A stretch of 64,000 nt of DNA from Devosia sp. ZB163 (GTDB taxonomy: Bacteria > Pseudomonadota > Alphaproteobacteria > Rhizobiales > Devosiaceae): NCBI RefSeq assembly GCF_028613635.1, contig NZ_JAQRMY010000005.1:154016-218015 (forward strand). Reading direction: 5' to 3'. The stretch's first letter is position 1, and each line of letters opens with the position of its first letter. The position numbers and the translations under genes were made by a program. The notes below the pieces were generated by a model. The model saw only the letters and a list, made by a program, of their open reading frames with translations. It did no database searches and was not told where the DNA came from. Positions 42,688 to 51,043 of the stretch are shown piece by piece.

Positions 42688-45147
42688 ATGACATCGCGCA
42701 TCGAAGAGCTTGTGGACCAGATGACGCTCGCGGAGCAGGTGAGCCTGCTTTCGGGAGAGGATTTCTGGTCGCTTCCCGCGATCGCGCGACTGGGCATCGG
42801 CAAGCTGCGCGTCACCGACGGTCCCAATGGGGCGCGCGGTGGCGGCTCGCTGATCGGCGGGGTCAAGTCGGCGGCCTTCCCGGTGGGCATCGCGCTGGGG
42901 GCGAGCTGGAACGTGAGGCTCCTCCACGAGGTGGGTGTGGCACTTGCCGAGGAGGTGAAGTCGAAGGGCGCACATGTGAGTCTTGCGCCCACGGTGAACC
43001 TCCACCGCACGGTCAGCAACGGGCGCAATTTCGAGTGCTATTCAGAGGATCCGTTCCTCACCGCCAGCCTCGCCGTCGCCTATATCGAGGGGCTGCAGAG
43101 CCAGCGCGTCTCGGCGACGATCAAGCACTTTGTCGGCAACGAGTCCGAGATCGAGCGCACCACGATCAGCTCCGAGGTCGATGAGCGGGCGCTGCGCGAA
43201 CTCTATCTCATGCCCTTCGAATGGGCGGTGAAGAAGGCCGGCACCTGGGCCATCATGAGTTCGTACAACAAGCTCAACGGCACCTATACCAGCGAGAACC
43301 CGTGGCTGCTCGACGACGTTCTGCGGCGCGAGTGGCACTATGACGGCGTGGTGATGTCGGACTGGTTCGGTTCGCACTCCACCGCGCCGACCGTGAATGC
43401 CGGGCTCGACCTCGAGATGCCGGGCCCGACCCGGGATCGCGGCGACAAGCTTGTTGCGGCTGTCGAGGCGGGCGAGGTTTCGCGCGATACGGTGCGCACA
43501 CGCGCCCTCAACATCCTGAGGCTCATGGAGCGAACAGGGGCGCTCGACGATCACAGCGCGTTCGAGGAGCGGGCGGACGATCGCGCCGAGCACCGCGCAC
43601 TGATCCGACGCGCCGGCGCCGAAGGGGCCGTGCTGCTCAAGAACGAGGGCAGTCTGCTGCCGCTGACGGGCAACGGCAAGGTCGCCGTCATCGGGCCCAA
43701 CGCCAAGGTGGCGCAGATCATGGGTGGCGGCTCCGCCCAGCTCAACCCGCACTACCGGATCTCGCCGTGGGACGGGCTTGTCGCCGCCCTCGGCGAGGAT
43801 CGGCTGAGCTTTGCCGAAGGCACCCGCAACAACCGGTTCGAGCCGGCGCTCGAGGGTGGACTCGAGGTCGAGTACTTCAACAATCCCGACTTCAGCGGTA
43901 CGCCGGTCTTCACCGAGCGGCTGGGTGGCGGCGAGGTGATGTGGTTCGCTCCGCCGGGAGGCGTGGTCGACCTCACGAACTTTTCGGCCCGGCTGCGCGG
44001 CACGTTCACGCCGACGGCTACCGGCATGCACAATATCGGTGTCTATGCGGCCGGCTATGCCCGCGTTCTGGTCGAAGGCGTGCTCGTCGCCGACGCCTCG
44101 GCCGGGGCGTGGGAGCCGGGGCGGACCTATTTCGAGGAAGGCTGCGACGAGGTCGTCGGCCAGGTCGACCTGGAGGCCGGGCGCGAGTACGAGGTCGTGG
44201 TCGAGTTCGTGCGCAAGCCGCCGCGTATCCTCGGTTTCTCAGCGCTCCATGTCGGTATCGGCAGGCCTCTTGGTGACGCCGAGATCGCCGAAGCGGTGGC
44301 CGTAGCGCGCGAGGCCGGGACGGCGCTCGTCTTCGTCGGCCGCAACGGTGAATGGGATACGGAAGGCAGCGACCTCGCCTCGATTATCCTCCCCGGACGG
44401 CAGGACGAACTGGTGCGCGCCGTCGCGGCTGTGAACCCGCGGACGGTAGTGGTGCTCCAGACCGGCGGCCCGGTGGAGATGCCGTGGATCGGCGAAGTCG
44501 CGGCGGTGGTCGAGGCCTGGTATCCGGGCCAGGAAGCGGGCAATTCCATCGCCGATGTGCTGACCGGCGCGGCGGAGCCCGGCGGCCGCCTGCCGCAGAC
44601 CTTTCCGGTCAAATGGGCCGACAATCCGACCAACTCGCAGGACCGCGAAGTCTATCCGGGGATGGACGGCAAGGTCCGCTACGAGGAGGGCGTGTTCATC
44701 GGCTATCGCCACTACGACAGCCACGGCGTTGCGCCGCTGTTCCCCTTCGGCTTCGGGCTTGGCTACACGAGCTTCGAAATCTCGGACATCTCCATCGACG
44801 ACAGCGCCTTCGAGAGCGACGGGCGGGTGGCTGTCTCCGTGACTGTCGCCAATACCGGGCAACGGCCCGGCTCCGAGGTGGTGCAGGTCTATGTCTCCGA
44901 CCGCGAGGCCTCGGTGCCGCGCCCGGACAAGGAGCTAAAGGGCTTCGAGAAGGTGTTCCTCGGGCCGGGCGAGCGGATGCGGATAACGCTGGAACTCGAC
45001 GCGCGCGCCTTCGCCTTCTACCGCGTGGAAGCCAAGCACTGGATCGTCGAGCCGGGCACATTCGTGATCCGTGCCTCCCGCCATGCGGGCGATGCCGGGC
45101 TCGTCGCGGAGGTTTCGCGGCAAACCCGGCTCATGCTGCCGGTGTGA
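42688..45147 (+). CDS. Glycoside hydrolase family 3 beta-glucosidase with PA14 insert
   Basis: An 819-residue GH3 enzyme without signal peptide, so probably cytosolic. The TIM barrel holds TDGPNG, KHFVGNE and the nucleophile D225 in VVMSDWFGSH. The (alpha/beta)6 sandwich follows, interrupted by a PA14 carbohydrate-binding insert (about 387-520, starting VEYFNNPDFSG), and a fibronectin-III-like domain closes the chain (about 735-815). Such PA14-GH3 enzymes release glucose from beta-glucosides. ATG 42688 has GGGGAGAG upstream. Possibly regulated by the divergent HxlR. Confidence 0.93.
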   Translation: MTSRIEELVDQMTLAEQVSLLSGEDFWSLPAIARLGIGKLRVTDGPNGARGGGSLIGGVKSAAFPVGIALGASWNVRLLHEVGVALAEEVKSKGAHVSLAPTVNLHRTVSNGRNFECYSEDPFLTASLAVAYIEGLQSQRVSATIKHFVGNESEIERTTISSEVDERALRELYLMPFEWAVKKAGTWAIMSSYNKLNGTYTSENPWLLDDVLRREWHYDGVVMSDWFGSHSTAPTVNAGLDLEMPGPTRDRGDKLVAAVEAGEVSRDTVRTRALNILRLMERTGALDDHSAFEERADDRAEHRALIRRAGAEGAVLLKNEGSLLPLTGNGKVAVIGPNAKVAQIMGGGSAQLNPHYRISPWDGLVAALGEDRLSFAEGTRNNRFEPALEGGLEVEYFNNPDFSGTPVFTERLGGGEVMWFAPPGGVVDLTNFSARLRGTFTPTATGMHNIGVYAAGYARVLVEGVLVADASAGAWEPGRTYFEEGCDEVVGQVDLEAGREYEVVVEFVRKPPRILGFSALHVGIGRPLGDAEIAEAVAVAREAGTALVFVGRNGEWDTEGSDLASIILPGRQDELVRAVAAVNPRTVVVLQTGGPVEMPWIGEVAAVVEAWYPGQEAGNSIADVLTGAAEPGGRLPQTFPVKWADNPTNSQDREVYPGMDGKVRYEEGVFIGYRHYDSHGVAPLFPFGFGLGYTSFEISDISIDDSAFESDGRVAVSVTVANTGQRPGSEVVQVYVSDREASVPRPDKELKGFEKVFLGPGERMRITLELDARAFAFYRVEAKHWIVEPGTFVIRASRHAGDAGLVAEVSRQTRLMLPV

Positions 45148-45153
45148 GCAGGG

Positions 45154-45726
45154 CTACGCCGCCTTGCCGAACTGGGCGGCGTGCATGCCGACGTAGAAGC
45201 TGAGGTTGTCGTCGGCAAGGCCGAGGCCCTCCATCACTGCAGCCATGAAGCTCACTGGCGAGGTGCCGGCGGCTGTGACGACACCGCCGTCGCTCACCGC
45301 TGCCGGCGTGTCGCGATAGAGCGATGCGCCGCCATAGCCGGTGAAGTCCAGATAGCCAGCGCCGTTGCTCGTGTGGCGGATGCCGTCGAGCACCCCGGCC
45401 TGCGCGCCGGCCACGGTGCCGTCGCAGATGAGCCCGATCAGTTTGCCCTGTGCCTTGGCAGCAGTCAGCAGCGCGGTCAGGTCGGGTGCTTCCGGCGACT
45501 GCCAGATCGTGCCGCCATTGACGATGATGGCGTCATAGTCGGCGACATTCAGGTCCTCGAGCGCCAGCGTGCCGGCCACAGTCATCCCGCCCGATGAGGT
45601 CACCGGCTTGCCGCCGGGGGTCGCGAAGCGGGTCTCCACCTTGTAGAAGGCATGGGCCGCGGCGTTGAGCAGCGCGGTTTCCCAGTCGGCGAAGCCTTCG
45701 GTGAGGATGGTCACGATGGTCGTCAT
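45154..45726 (-). CDS. DJ-1/PfpI family protein
   Basis: A 190-residue flavodoxin-like protein. The nucleophile-elbow C101 lies in LICDGTVAGA, the supporting glutamate E16 in DWETALL, and GGTIWQSP marks the family loop. Relatives act as glyoxalase III/deglycase-like enzymes or chaperones; no single activity can be assigned. It is divergent from the WYL regulator 77 bases away. Confidence 0.88.
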   Translation of the reverse strand: MTTIVTILTEGFADWETALLNAAAHAFYKVETRFATPGGKPVTSSGGMTVAGTLALEDLNVADYDAIIVNGGTIWQSPEAPDLTALLTAAKAQGKLIGLICDGTVAGAQAGVLDGIRHTSNGAGYLDFTGYGGASLYRDTPAAVSDGGVVTAAGTSPVSFMAAVMEGLGLADDNLSFYVGMHAAQFGKAA

Positions 45727-45803
45727 TTCGTCTCTCCTGCGTTTGGTGTGGCTGGAGCCTAGCGCCGGGTGGCACCCGATTCTGTCAGCAGGGGTGTGAC
45801 GGC

Positions 45804-46496
45804 ATGGCCAAGCGCTCGGAACGACTGCTCAACCTGCTGCAGGCCCTGCGTCGTCGTCGGCGTCCGATCGCCGGGCAGGTGCTGGCCGACGAGATGGGCG
45901 TGTCGCTGCGCTCTGTCTATCGCGATATCGAGACGCTGAAGTCGATGGGGGCGGCCATCGACGGTGAAGCGGGCGTCGGCTTCCAGCTCAGGGCCGAGCA
46001 TTTCCTGCCCCCGCTCATGTTCACCGACGAGGAACTCGAGGCGCTGGTCCTCGGGCTGCGCGGCCTCATCTACGGGCCGGACAGCGAGATGGCTCTCACG
46101 GCCCGCGACGCCAGCGCCAAGATCGAGGCCGTGCTGCCGAAGCCGCGGCGCGACGAGATGCAGTCGATCGGGCTGTTCGTCATCCCGCCGCGCGAAGTGG
46201 ACGGCGACAATCCGCTGGGGCAGATACGCCGTGCCCTGCGGCTCGAACGGCAGCTCTGGATGGGCTATCGCGACAAATCGGGCGCCACCACCGAGCGCAC
46301 GATCTACCCCCTGGCGCTCGGTTATTTCGAGGGCCACCAGACGCTCGCCGCCTGGTGCACGCTGCGTCAGGACTTCCGCAGTTTCCGCGTCGACGGCATC
46401 GCTTCGCTCGAAATGCTCGAGGCGCGATTGCCGGAGCCGCGGCGCACGCTTTTCCACCGCTGGGCGAGCGCCCGAAATCTGCCGGATTTGACCTAG
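45804..46496 (+). CDS. YafY-type HTH/WYL transcriptional regulator
   Basis: A 230-residue regulator. The N-terminal winged HTH (about 3-62) with GQVLADEMGVSLRSVYRDIETL is followed by a WYL domain (about 130-215; the WYL triad reads LWMGYRDKSG). WYL domains sense nucleic-acid or nucleotide ligands in characterised cases. It is divergent from the DJ-1/PfpI gene, the usual arrangement for YafY regulators controlling a neighbouring enzyme. Confidence 0.9.
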   Translation: MAKRSERLLNLLQALRRRRRPIAGQVLADEMGVSLRSVYRDIETLKSMGAAIDGEAGVGFQLRAEHFLPPLMFTDEELEALVLGLRGLIYGPDSEMALTARDASAKIEAVLPKPRRDEMQSIGLFVIPPREVDGDNPLGQIRRALRLERQLWMGYRDKSGATTERTIYPLALGYFEGHQTLAAWCTLRQDFRSFRVDGIASLEMLEARLPEPRRTLFHRWASARNLPDLT

Positions 46497-46608
46497 AAGT
46501 CCACTGCCAGTTCAAAACCCTTTGACAGCCTTCCACAGCGGTTGAGCGACGCAGGGCGCGTTGCTAGAACCCGAGCGGGCTCCGACAATACTAGTGATGG
46601 GAGGCGTC

Positions 46609-47685
46609 TTGCTCGCCTTGCTCCGCCGGCGTGTAGCCGCCTGCCTCACGATCGTCTTCACGCTGGTCAGCATCGGCCCGGCCTGGGCCAATCCGGTGCT
46701 GCTGGTCGATGCGCAGACCTATGAAGTGCTTTATGCCGAGGAGGCCGGGCAGCCGTGGCATCCAGCCTCGCTGACCAAGCTGATGACGGCCTATGTGGCT
46801 TTCGCCGCGATCAAGGCCGGCCGCATCTCGCTCGATGACCCGATCAAGATCTCCAAGAACGCCTGGAACCAGGCGCCATCGAAGTCCGGCCTCAAGGTCG
46901 GCTCCTCCATCACGCTGCGCGACGCGCTCTACATCCTCGTGGTGAAATCGGCCAATGACATCGCGATAGCCATCGCCGAGGCGATCTCCGGCTCGGCGCC
47001 CGAGTTCGTGCTGGAGATGAACCAGATGGCGGCGGCCATGGGGATGAGCGCCACCCACTTCGTCAATCCGCATGGCCTGCATGCTGATGCACAGGTGACC
47101 TCGGCCCGCGATCTCGCCATCCTGGCGCTGATCATCCGCCGCGACTTTCCCGAGTATTCCGACCTGTTCGACACGGAAGCGGTCCGGCTGGGCAATGCCA
47201 AGCTCGAGTCCAACAATGGGCTGCTGCTGCATTTCCCTGGCACCACCGGCATGAAGACGGGTTACGTCTGTGCGTCGGGCCTCAACATCGTTGCTACGGT
47301 CGACCGCGGCGGCCGCTCGATGCTTGCCGTCGTCCTCGGCGGCTCGTCGGCGCGCGAGCGCAACGAGATGGCGGCCGAGCTGTTCCTGCGCGGCTTCTCC
47401 GGCGCCGTGAATGGGACCGGCCAGAACGTGGTGCAACTGGCCAACGTCAATGCGCCGCCGGTCAACATGCGAACCCGCATCTGCGGCAAGGAAGCCAAGG
47501 AATATGTGGCGGAGCGTGAGGCGGAGTTCCCGATGGGCCTCGATGGGCAGCCGAGCTACCTGACCGACAAGCTCGAGGGCAAGGTCTACACCGCGACTGA
47601 TCTCGGCATCATCGTCGACATTCCCCTGCCACGGCCGCGGCCGAGCTGGGCTCCGGCGGTGGTTGCATCCGCCGATCGGAGTTGA
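46609..47685 (+). CDS. Serine-type D-Ala-D-Ala carboxypeptidase (PBP5/6-like)
   Basis: A 358-residue periplasmic penicillin-binding protein that trims the terminal D-Ala of peptidoglycan stem peptides. Signal peptide about 1-27, then the catalytic S54-x-x-K57 (SLTK), S114-x-N116 (SAN) and K216-T-G218 (KTG). The C-terminus is short and Pro/Ser-rich rather than a clear amphipathic membrane anchor. I prefer the TTG at 46609, which has GGGAGG four bases away; an in-frame ATG at 46597 has no RBS. Confidence 0.93.
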   Translation: MLALLRRRVAACLTIVFTLVSIGPAWANPVLLVDAQTYEVLYAEEAGQPWHPASLTKLMTAYVAFAAIKAGRISLDDPIKISKNAWNQAPSKSGLKVGSSITLRDALYILVVKSANDIAIAIAEAISGSAPEFVLEMNQMAAAMGMSATHFVNPHGLHADAQVTSARDLAILALIIRRDFPEYSDLFDTEAVRLGNAKLESNNGLLLHFPGTTGMKTGYVCASGLNIVATVDRGGRSMLAVVLGGSSARERNEMAAELFLRGFSGAVNGTGQNVVQLANVNAPPVNMRTRICGKEAKEYVAEREAEFPMGLDGQPSYLTDKLEGKVYTATDLGIIVDIPLPRPRPSWAPAVVASADRS

Positions 47686-47697
47686 GGGTACCCGCCG

Positions 47698-47928
47698 CTA
47701 GCGGGCCTTGACGATCGAAAAGCGCAGCAGCCCGTCTTCGCCGCCGGTCTCGCAGTCATGCCCGTTCTGCCGGCAGTAGAGCGGGATATCGACCTTGGCC
47801 ATGGGGTCGGTCGCGAGCACGACGATACTGGCGCCGGGCGACAGCTGGCCCAAGCGCTTTTCCATCTTCAGCACAGGCAGCGGGCACTTGAGCCCGCGGC
47901 AATCGAGGATTTCGGCGTCAGTCGTCAA
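47698..47928 (-). CDS. TusA-family sulfurtransferase
   Basis: A 76-residue cytosolic sulfur carrier. The active-site C15 lies in the CPxP motif (RGLKCPLPVL), preceded by C10, and the fold beta-alpha-beta-alpha-beta-beta is complete. TusA proteins relay persulfide sulfur for tRNA thiolation or cofactor synthesis. The TTG at 47928 gives MTTDAEILDCRGLKCPLP, the standard N-terminus, and overlaps the end of the CAP gene by 11 bases. Confidence 0.88.
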   Translation of the reverse strand: MTTDAEILDCRGLKCPLPVLKMEKRLGQLSPGASIVVLATDPMAKVDIPLYCRQNGHDCETGGEDGLLRFSIVKAR

Positions 47929-48385
47929 GCACGAGCACCCAGTAGACGCCGTGCGTCGAGTTGGGGTCGTAGGAGACGCCGAGGCCAGCACGCTTGGCGG
48001 TCGGGTCCGCGAGCGCCGAGGCGTCGGTGGGCACGTTGCGCCAGCCCGAGAAGACCTCGGCAAACGTGGTGTAGCCGGCGCTGAGCCGCATCGCCACTGC
48101 GCCGGGTGGGAGGATGGGCTGGGCGCCGGTCTTGGCGTAGTTGGTCGCCAGCGACTGTGCGGTGCTGTCCAGCAGTGTGTCGCCGCGGACGTCGACGGCA
48201 CCCTGGTTTCGGCGGAAATCGTTGAGGAGGAACAGGGCCTCGACGCGATTGAGCTGCGCGCCGGGCTGGTTCATCGGCGTCGTCAGGCCCGGGGAGAGTG
48301 TCTTGCCCCCGCCCACCGAGCAGGCGCCGAGCACGGCGGCGAGGGTGGCCGCAACTGCGACACGAGTGACGGTGGCGATGGGCAT
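47918..48385 (-). CDS. CAP/SCP-domain lipoprotein
   Basis: A 155-residue probable lipoprotein: signal peptide with lipobox AAVLGAC (acylated Cys about 22), then a CAP (cysteine-rich secretory protein, Antigen 5, PR-1) fold with NRVEALFLLNDFRRN, a Ser/Ala-rich helix (STAQSLATNYAKTG) and a terminal VYWVLVLDD strand. The classical His/Glu CAP pocket is not obvious. ATG 48385 has AGGAG upstream. It overlaps tusA. Confidence 0.8.
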   Translation of the reverse strand: MPIATVTRVAVAATLAAVLGACSVGGGKTLSPGLTTPMNQPGAQLNRVEALFLLNDFRRNQGAVDVRGDTLLDSTAQSLATNYAKTGAQPILPPGAVAMRLSAGYTTFAEVFSGWRNVPTDASALADPTAKRAGLGVSYDPNSTHGVYWVLVLDD

Positions 48386-48437
48386 GGCGCAAACTCCTTG
48401 CATGGCCGGCTTGGGCCGGCGCGGCCTGACATGCAGT

Positions 48438-48514
48438 TGGTGACCCCGGCGGGATTCGAACCCACGACCCCAGGATTAGGAATCCTGTGCTCTATCCTGC
48501 TGAGCTACGGGGCC
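48438..48514 (-). tRNA. tRNA-Arg (anticodon CCT)
   Basis: 77 nt with encoded CCA. Acceptor GGCCCCG/CGGGGTC with one G-U pair, D-arm GCTCAGCAGGATAGAGC, anticodon stem CAGGA/TCCTG with loop TTCCTAA (anticodon CCT), T-arm GTGGGTTCGAATCCCGC. It decodes AGG. A decayed segment begins about 240 bases away. Confidence 0.97.
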
Positions 48515-48749
48515 ACTCCAACGCCACATAGCAAAAGCGGGGCCCGGTGCAAACCATCCGTTGGGGTGCGGTGCTGCCGACAGGCCTTCCAAGGCGTCGA
48601 TGCGGCGGCCCGTGCGCGTGCATGTGACGGCGTGTCGCTTGCGCTGGAGGCCCGGTTGAGGCCGATAGGGGCCGTGTCGGACCGGGGTGGTGGCATGCGC
48701 GCACTGCCGACGTCGGGCGCTTGACGGTTTTTCTGACAGGGTTCGAACA

Positions 48750-49180
48750 ATGAAGCCGATCCTCGTGGGCGCGCTGGCGGTAGCGATTGCGGCAGTGGCC
48801 TCAGGTTTCGGCTATTTCTTCGCGACAAGCTCCGGCACCGTGGAGGCCGGGCGCGCGCTTTACGCCGACAACTGCGCCAGCTGTCACGGGGTGAACCTCG
48901 AGGGGCAGCCCGACTGGAAGGTGCGCTTGCCGTCAGGCCGCCTGCCGGCGCCGCCGCACGATGAGACCGGCCACACCTGGCACCATTCGGACGCCAGCTG
49001 TTCGCACTCGTCAAGTTCGGGCCGGCAGCGCTGTCACCCGGCTACGAGAGCGACATGCCTGCCTACGAGGGTGTGCTCACCGACGCCGAGATCAGCGCCG
49101 TGCTCGACTACATCAGGAGCACCTGGCCGGAACCGGCGCAGGCGTATCAGGCCGATCGCTCCCGGGCGGATCCGTCATGA
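48750..49180 (+). pseudogene. Cytochrome c, frameshifted
   Basis: A small membrane-anchored c-type cytochrome. N-terminal anchor about 5-25, haem site CASCH (about 42-46). The frame is intact to HTWHHSDA, then a base is missing near 48990. Restoring one C in GACGCC(C)AGCTG recovers [15 protein letters not shown], a [14 protein letters not shown] motif with the Met ligand and a stop at 49180, for a 143-residue protein. As written, the frame runs into unrelated sequence. It may be a real pseudogene or a C-homopolymer sequencing error. Confidence 0.8.
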
Positions 49181-49192
49181 TAGTCGGGCCCG

Positions 49193-49836
49193 TCAGGTGC
49201 CGATCACCGCTTCCCTGACGGTCAGCCGGCGATACTGGTGCGTCGCGGTGACGGTGACGCGGAGCCTGCGGGGGAGCAGCAGGTCCCACTTCCCGTGCCG
49301 TCCCGCCCGACCGACAAGCGCCGGCATCGGCTGATCCAGCCGGAACTGGTAGACAATCGGCGACTGGGAATGGCTCGGGGAAGCCGCTGCTCCGCGCTCT
49401 CCACCGCCGATAGCGGGTGCACCGTGACCCACACGAAGGACTCCGCCCGATCGAGGAGGAGGTCCTCCCTGATGTCGCCTGACAGCAGCATCTGGTCCGC
49501 CCTGATAATGAACCGGGATGAGGCGATCTCCGCACTGAGCGCCCGAACCAGCTCAAGCTCGGTCGCCGACGCACGGCCGCTACCCAGGGCATCCAGCGCG
49601 CGTTCATAGCGGGGCCGATGCTGATCCGTCCGGTAGCGGGCGAAATGTGGTGTCTCCACGAGGGGCAGCCCGGCGACGCGCCAGTTCGCCGACTTGCGAA
49701 GGACCGCGTCGGTCGCCCGGCCCAGGCGCACACGCTCTTCCCGGGTCGCAAGGGCGGCCTGGGCGAGCTGCGTCCGAATGCGGACCGAGCTTCGCGTCGA
49801 CCCCATGGTCGGCTGGTGTTCCATGTATCCCCCCAC
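49193..49836 (-). pseudogene. Hypothetical gene, probably frameshifted
   Basis: The frame starting at ATG 49836 reads protein-like sequence through ESFVWVTVHPLSAVESAE, then turns into Arg/Ser-rich off-frame sequence to 49222. From about 49360-49385 the next frame gives convincing beta-strand sequence ([18 protein letters not shown] ... [16 protein letters not shown]) ending at 49193. A one-base deletion in a CCCC tract would join them. No family recognised; no signal peptide. The frameshift is an inference from composition. Confidence 0.5.
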
Positions 49837-49933
49837 CGGAGGGGTCTAGAGGTTCCCATTGTTGTAAGGTCAAGGGGCCTGCAGATGATGGCCGGTTTGG
49901 AGCGCTCGGGCGCCCCCAAACCTCGTGCTTTGG

Positions 49934-50509
49934 TCAGCCCATTGGAACGTCCCGGGCGGCAGGGGTGCCGCGCAGGAGGATGAGGGTCAGTGCGGCGGCG
50001 GCGAAGGCGACCCAGGCCGCCCCGGAGAAGGCGGCGTGGAAGCCTGTCAAATGCGCTCCGTCCGCTCCTTCGGCCCCGGCCGCCGCGGCCAGCGCCACCA
50101 TGGCGGCCAGGCCCACCGCCGAGCCGACCTGGTAGGTCGTGTTCACGAGGCCCGAGGCGAGGCCGGTCTCTTCCGGCCCGGCGGAGGACATCGCCGCCAT
50201 GGTCGCGGGGATGTAAGCCAGCGCCATACCGAGCGCTGCGAGCAGGGAGGCGGGCAGCACGTTCGCAGCGTAGCTCCCGTGGGCGGGAAGCCGCGTGAGG
50301 AGGACGAGTGCGCCGCCCATGGCGAGGAGACCCACGACCATGCTGGCCTTGATGCCGAAGCGGCCGATCAGCCTGCCGGAGAGGCCTACCATGATCACCA
50401 TTATGGTCACGGTCATCGCCAACAGGGCCAGGCCGCTGGCGAGGGCCGACAGCTGCAAAGTCTGCTGCAGGTATAGGTTGAGGTAGAACCACAGCGGGAT
50501 CCACGCCGC
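49934..50509 (-). pseudogene. MFS drug transporter (DHA2-like), C-terminal half only
   Basis: 191 codons encoding the last six or so membrane segments of a 14-TM-type EmrB/QacA exporter (LYLQQTLQLSALASGLALL, then PATMAAMSSAGPEETGLASG and TTYQVGSAVGLA). No start codon, RBS or N-terminal half exists. The fragment abuts a terminator hairpin at 50520-50537 belonging to the multicopper oxidase remnant. The N-terminal half was lost, apparently by deletion with a junction near 50510. Confidence 0.75.
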
Positions 50510-50519
50510 GCCGAAAGAA

Positions 50520-50537
50520 GGGGCGCCGCGGCGCCCC
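50520..50537 (-). terminator. Terminator of the multicopper oxidase remnant
   Basis: GGGGCGCC-GC-GGCGCCCC, a perfect palindrome followed on the minus strand by TTCTTTCGG, 10 bases past the remnant's stop. The plus-strand side also has TTTCGTTTTG, so it could be bidirectional. Confidence 0.65.
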
Positions 50538-50547
50538 TTTCGTTTTG

Positions 50548-50655
50548 TCAGACGTGGATCAGCTCCGACATCATGCCGGTCATCATGTGGTAGAGCTTCT
50601 GGCAGTGATAGAGCCAGCGCCCCGGGTTGTCGGCGTCGAACTCGACCGTGGCCAT
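50548..50655 (-). pseudogene. Multicopper oxidase, C-terminal 35 codons
   Basis: ATVEFDADNPGRWLYHCQ and KLYHMMTGMM are unmistakably the last copper-binding segment of a CopA/CumA-type multicopper oxidase (HCH-x3-H-x4-M). All upstream domains are missing. The second His of the HCH motif is Gln here, so even the copper site is damaged. The upstream sequence changes at once into a MerR/CueR-like dyad (50666-50682), suggesting that a deletion fused the gene's promoter region to its 3' end. Confidence 0.75.
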
Positions 50656-50665
50656 CGGGCTGCTT

Positions 50666-50682
50666 CTTCCAACTGTGGGAAG
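50666..50682. promoter_or_regulatory. CueR/HmrR-like operator dyad
   Basis: CTTCC-N7-GGAAG, the spacing and arms of CueR-type (MerR family) copper operators. It lies just upstream of the multicopper oxidase remnant. No good -35 TTGACC is kept beside it. Confidence 0.4.
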
Positions 50683-50704
50683 GCACCCCCGGCTCAAGCC
50701 ACCC

Positions 50705-50735
50705 TTGACCCTGCCACCGTTGGAGCCTCTGGACC
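50705..50735 (+). promoter_or_regulatory. Possible MerR-family promoter of the glutaredoxin gene
   Basis: TTGACC (50705-50710) is followed after 19 bases by TGGACC, with a partial dyad CTGCCA-CCG-TTGGAG in between. An over-long 19-base spacer around a dyad is the hallmark of MerR-activated promoters. The -10 match is poor. Confidence 0.3.
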
Positions 50736-50760
50736 TGCAGTGAAACCCCGGAGCCTCGAA

Positions 50761-51030
50761 ATGGCCTCTCCCGCTGCACCCGCCGACCTCCTCGTCTACT
50801 CCACGCCGACCTGCCCCGATTGCCGGGCGCTGAAGGCGTGGCTGCACGAACGCGGTATCGCATTCACCGAACGCGTCCTGACCGCTCTGGATGTGGTTGC
50901 GGAGGCCAAGGCACGGACGGGCGTGCGCGTCGCGCCGATCACGATTGCGGGAGATGTGGTCCTCTACGGTACCTTCGCGACCCAGCGGCCTCAGCTCGAG
51001 GTGCTGCTCGGGCTCGGGCGGACGGCCTGA
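50761..51030 (+). CDS. Glutaredoxin-like protein
   Basis: An 89-residue thioredoxin-fold protein of the glutaredoxin/NrdH type. The active site is C18-P-D-C21 (TPTCPDCRALK), the cis-proline region is VAPITI, and the C-terminus is a helix. Cytosolic thiol-disulfide exchange. ATG 50761 has GGAG upstream, and a MerR-like promoter precedes it. It stands between the decayed copper region and the ABC exporter, so a role in metal or thiol stress is possible. Confidence 0.85.
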   Translation: MASPAAPADLLVYSTPTCPDCRALKAWLHERGIAFTERVLTALDVVAEAKARTGVRVAPITIAGDVVLYGTFATQRPQLEVLLGLGRTA

Positions 51031-51043
51031 GAGTGCCGCCGGC

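Noticed and set aside
48438..50760. Genomic island integrated at tRNA-Arg
   Set aside because: The adjacent genes are decayed, but there is no integrase, no repeated tRNA 3' end and no clear composition shift, so decay in place is the simpler reading.
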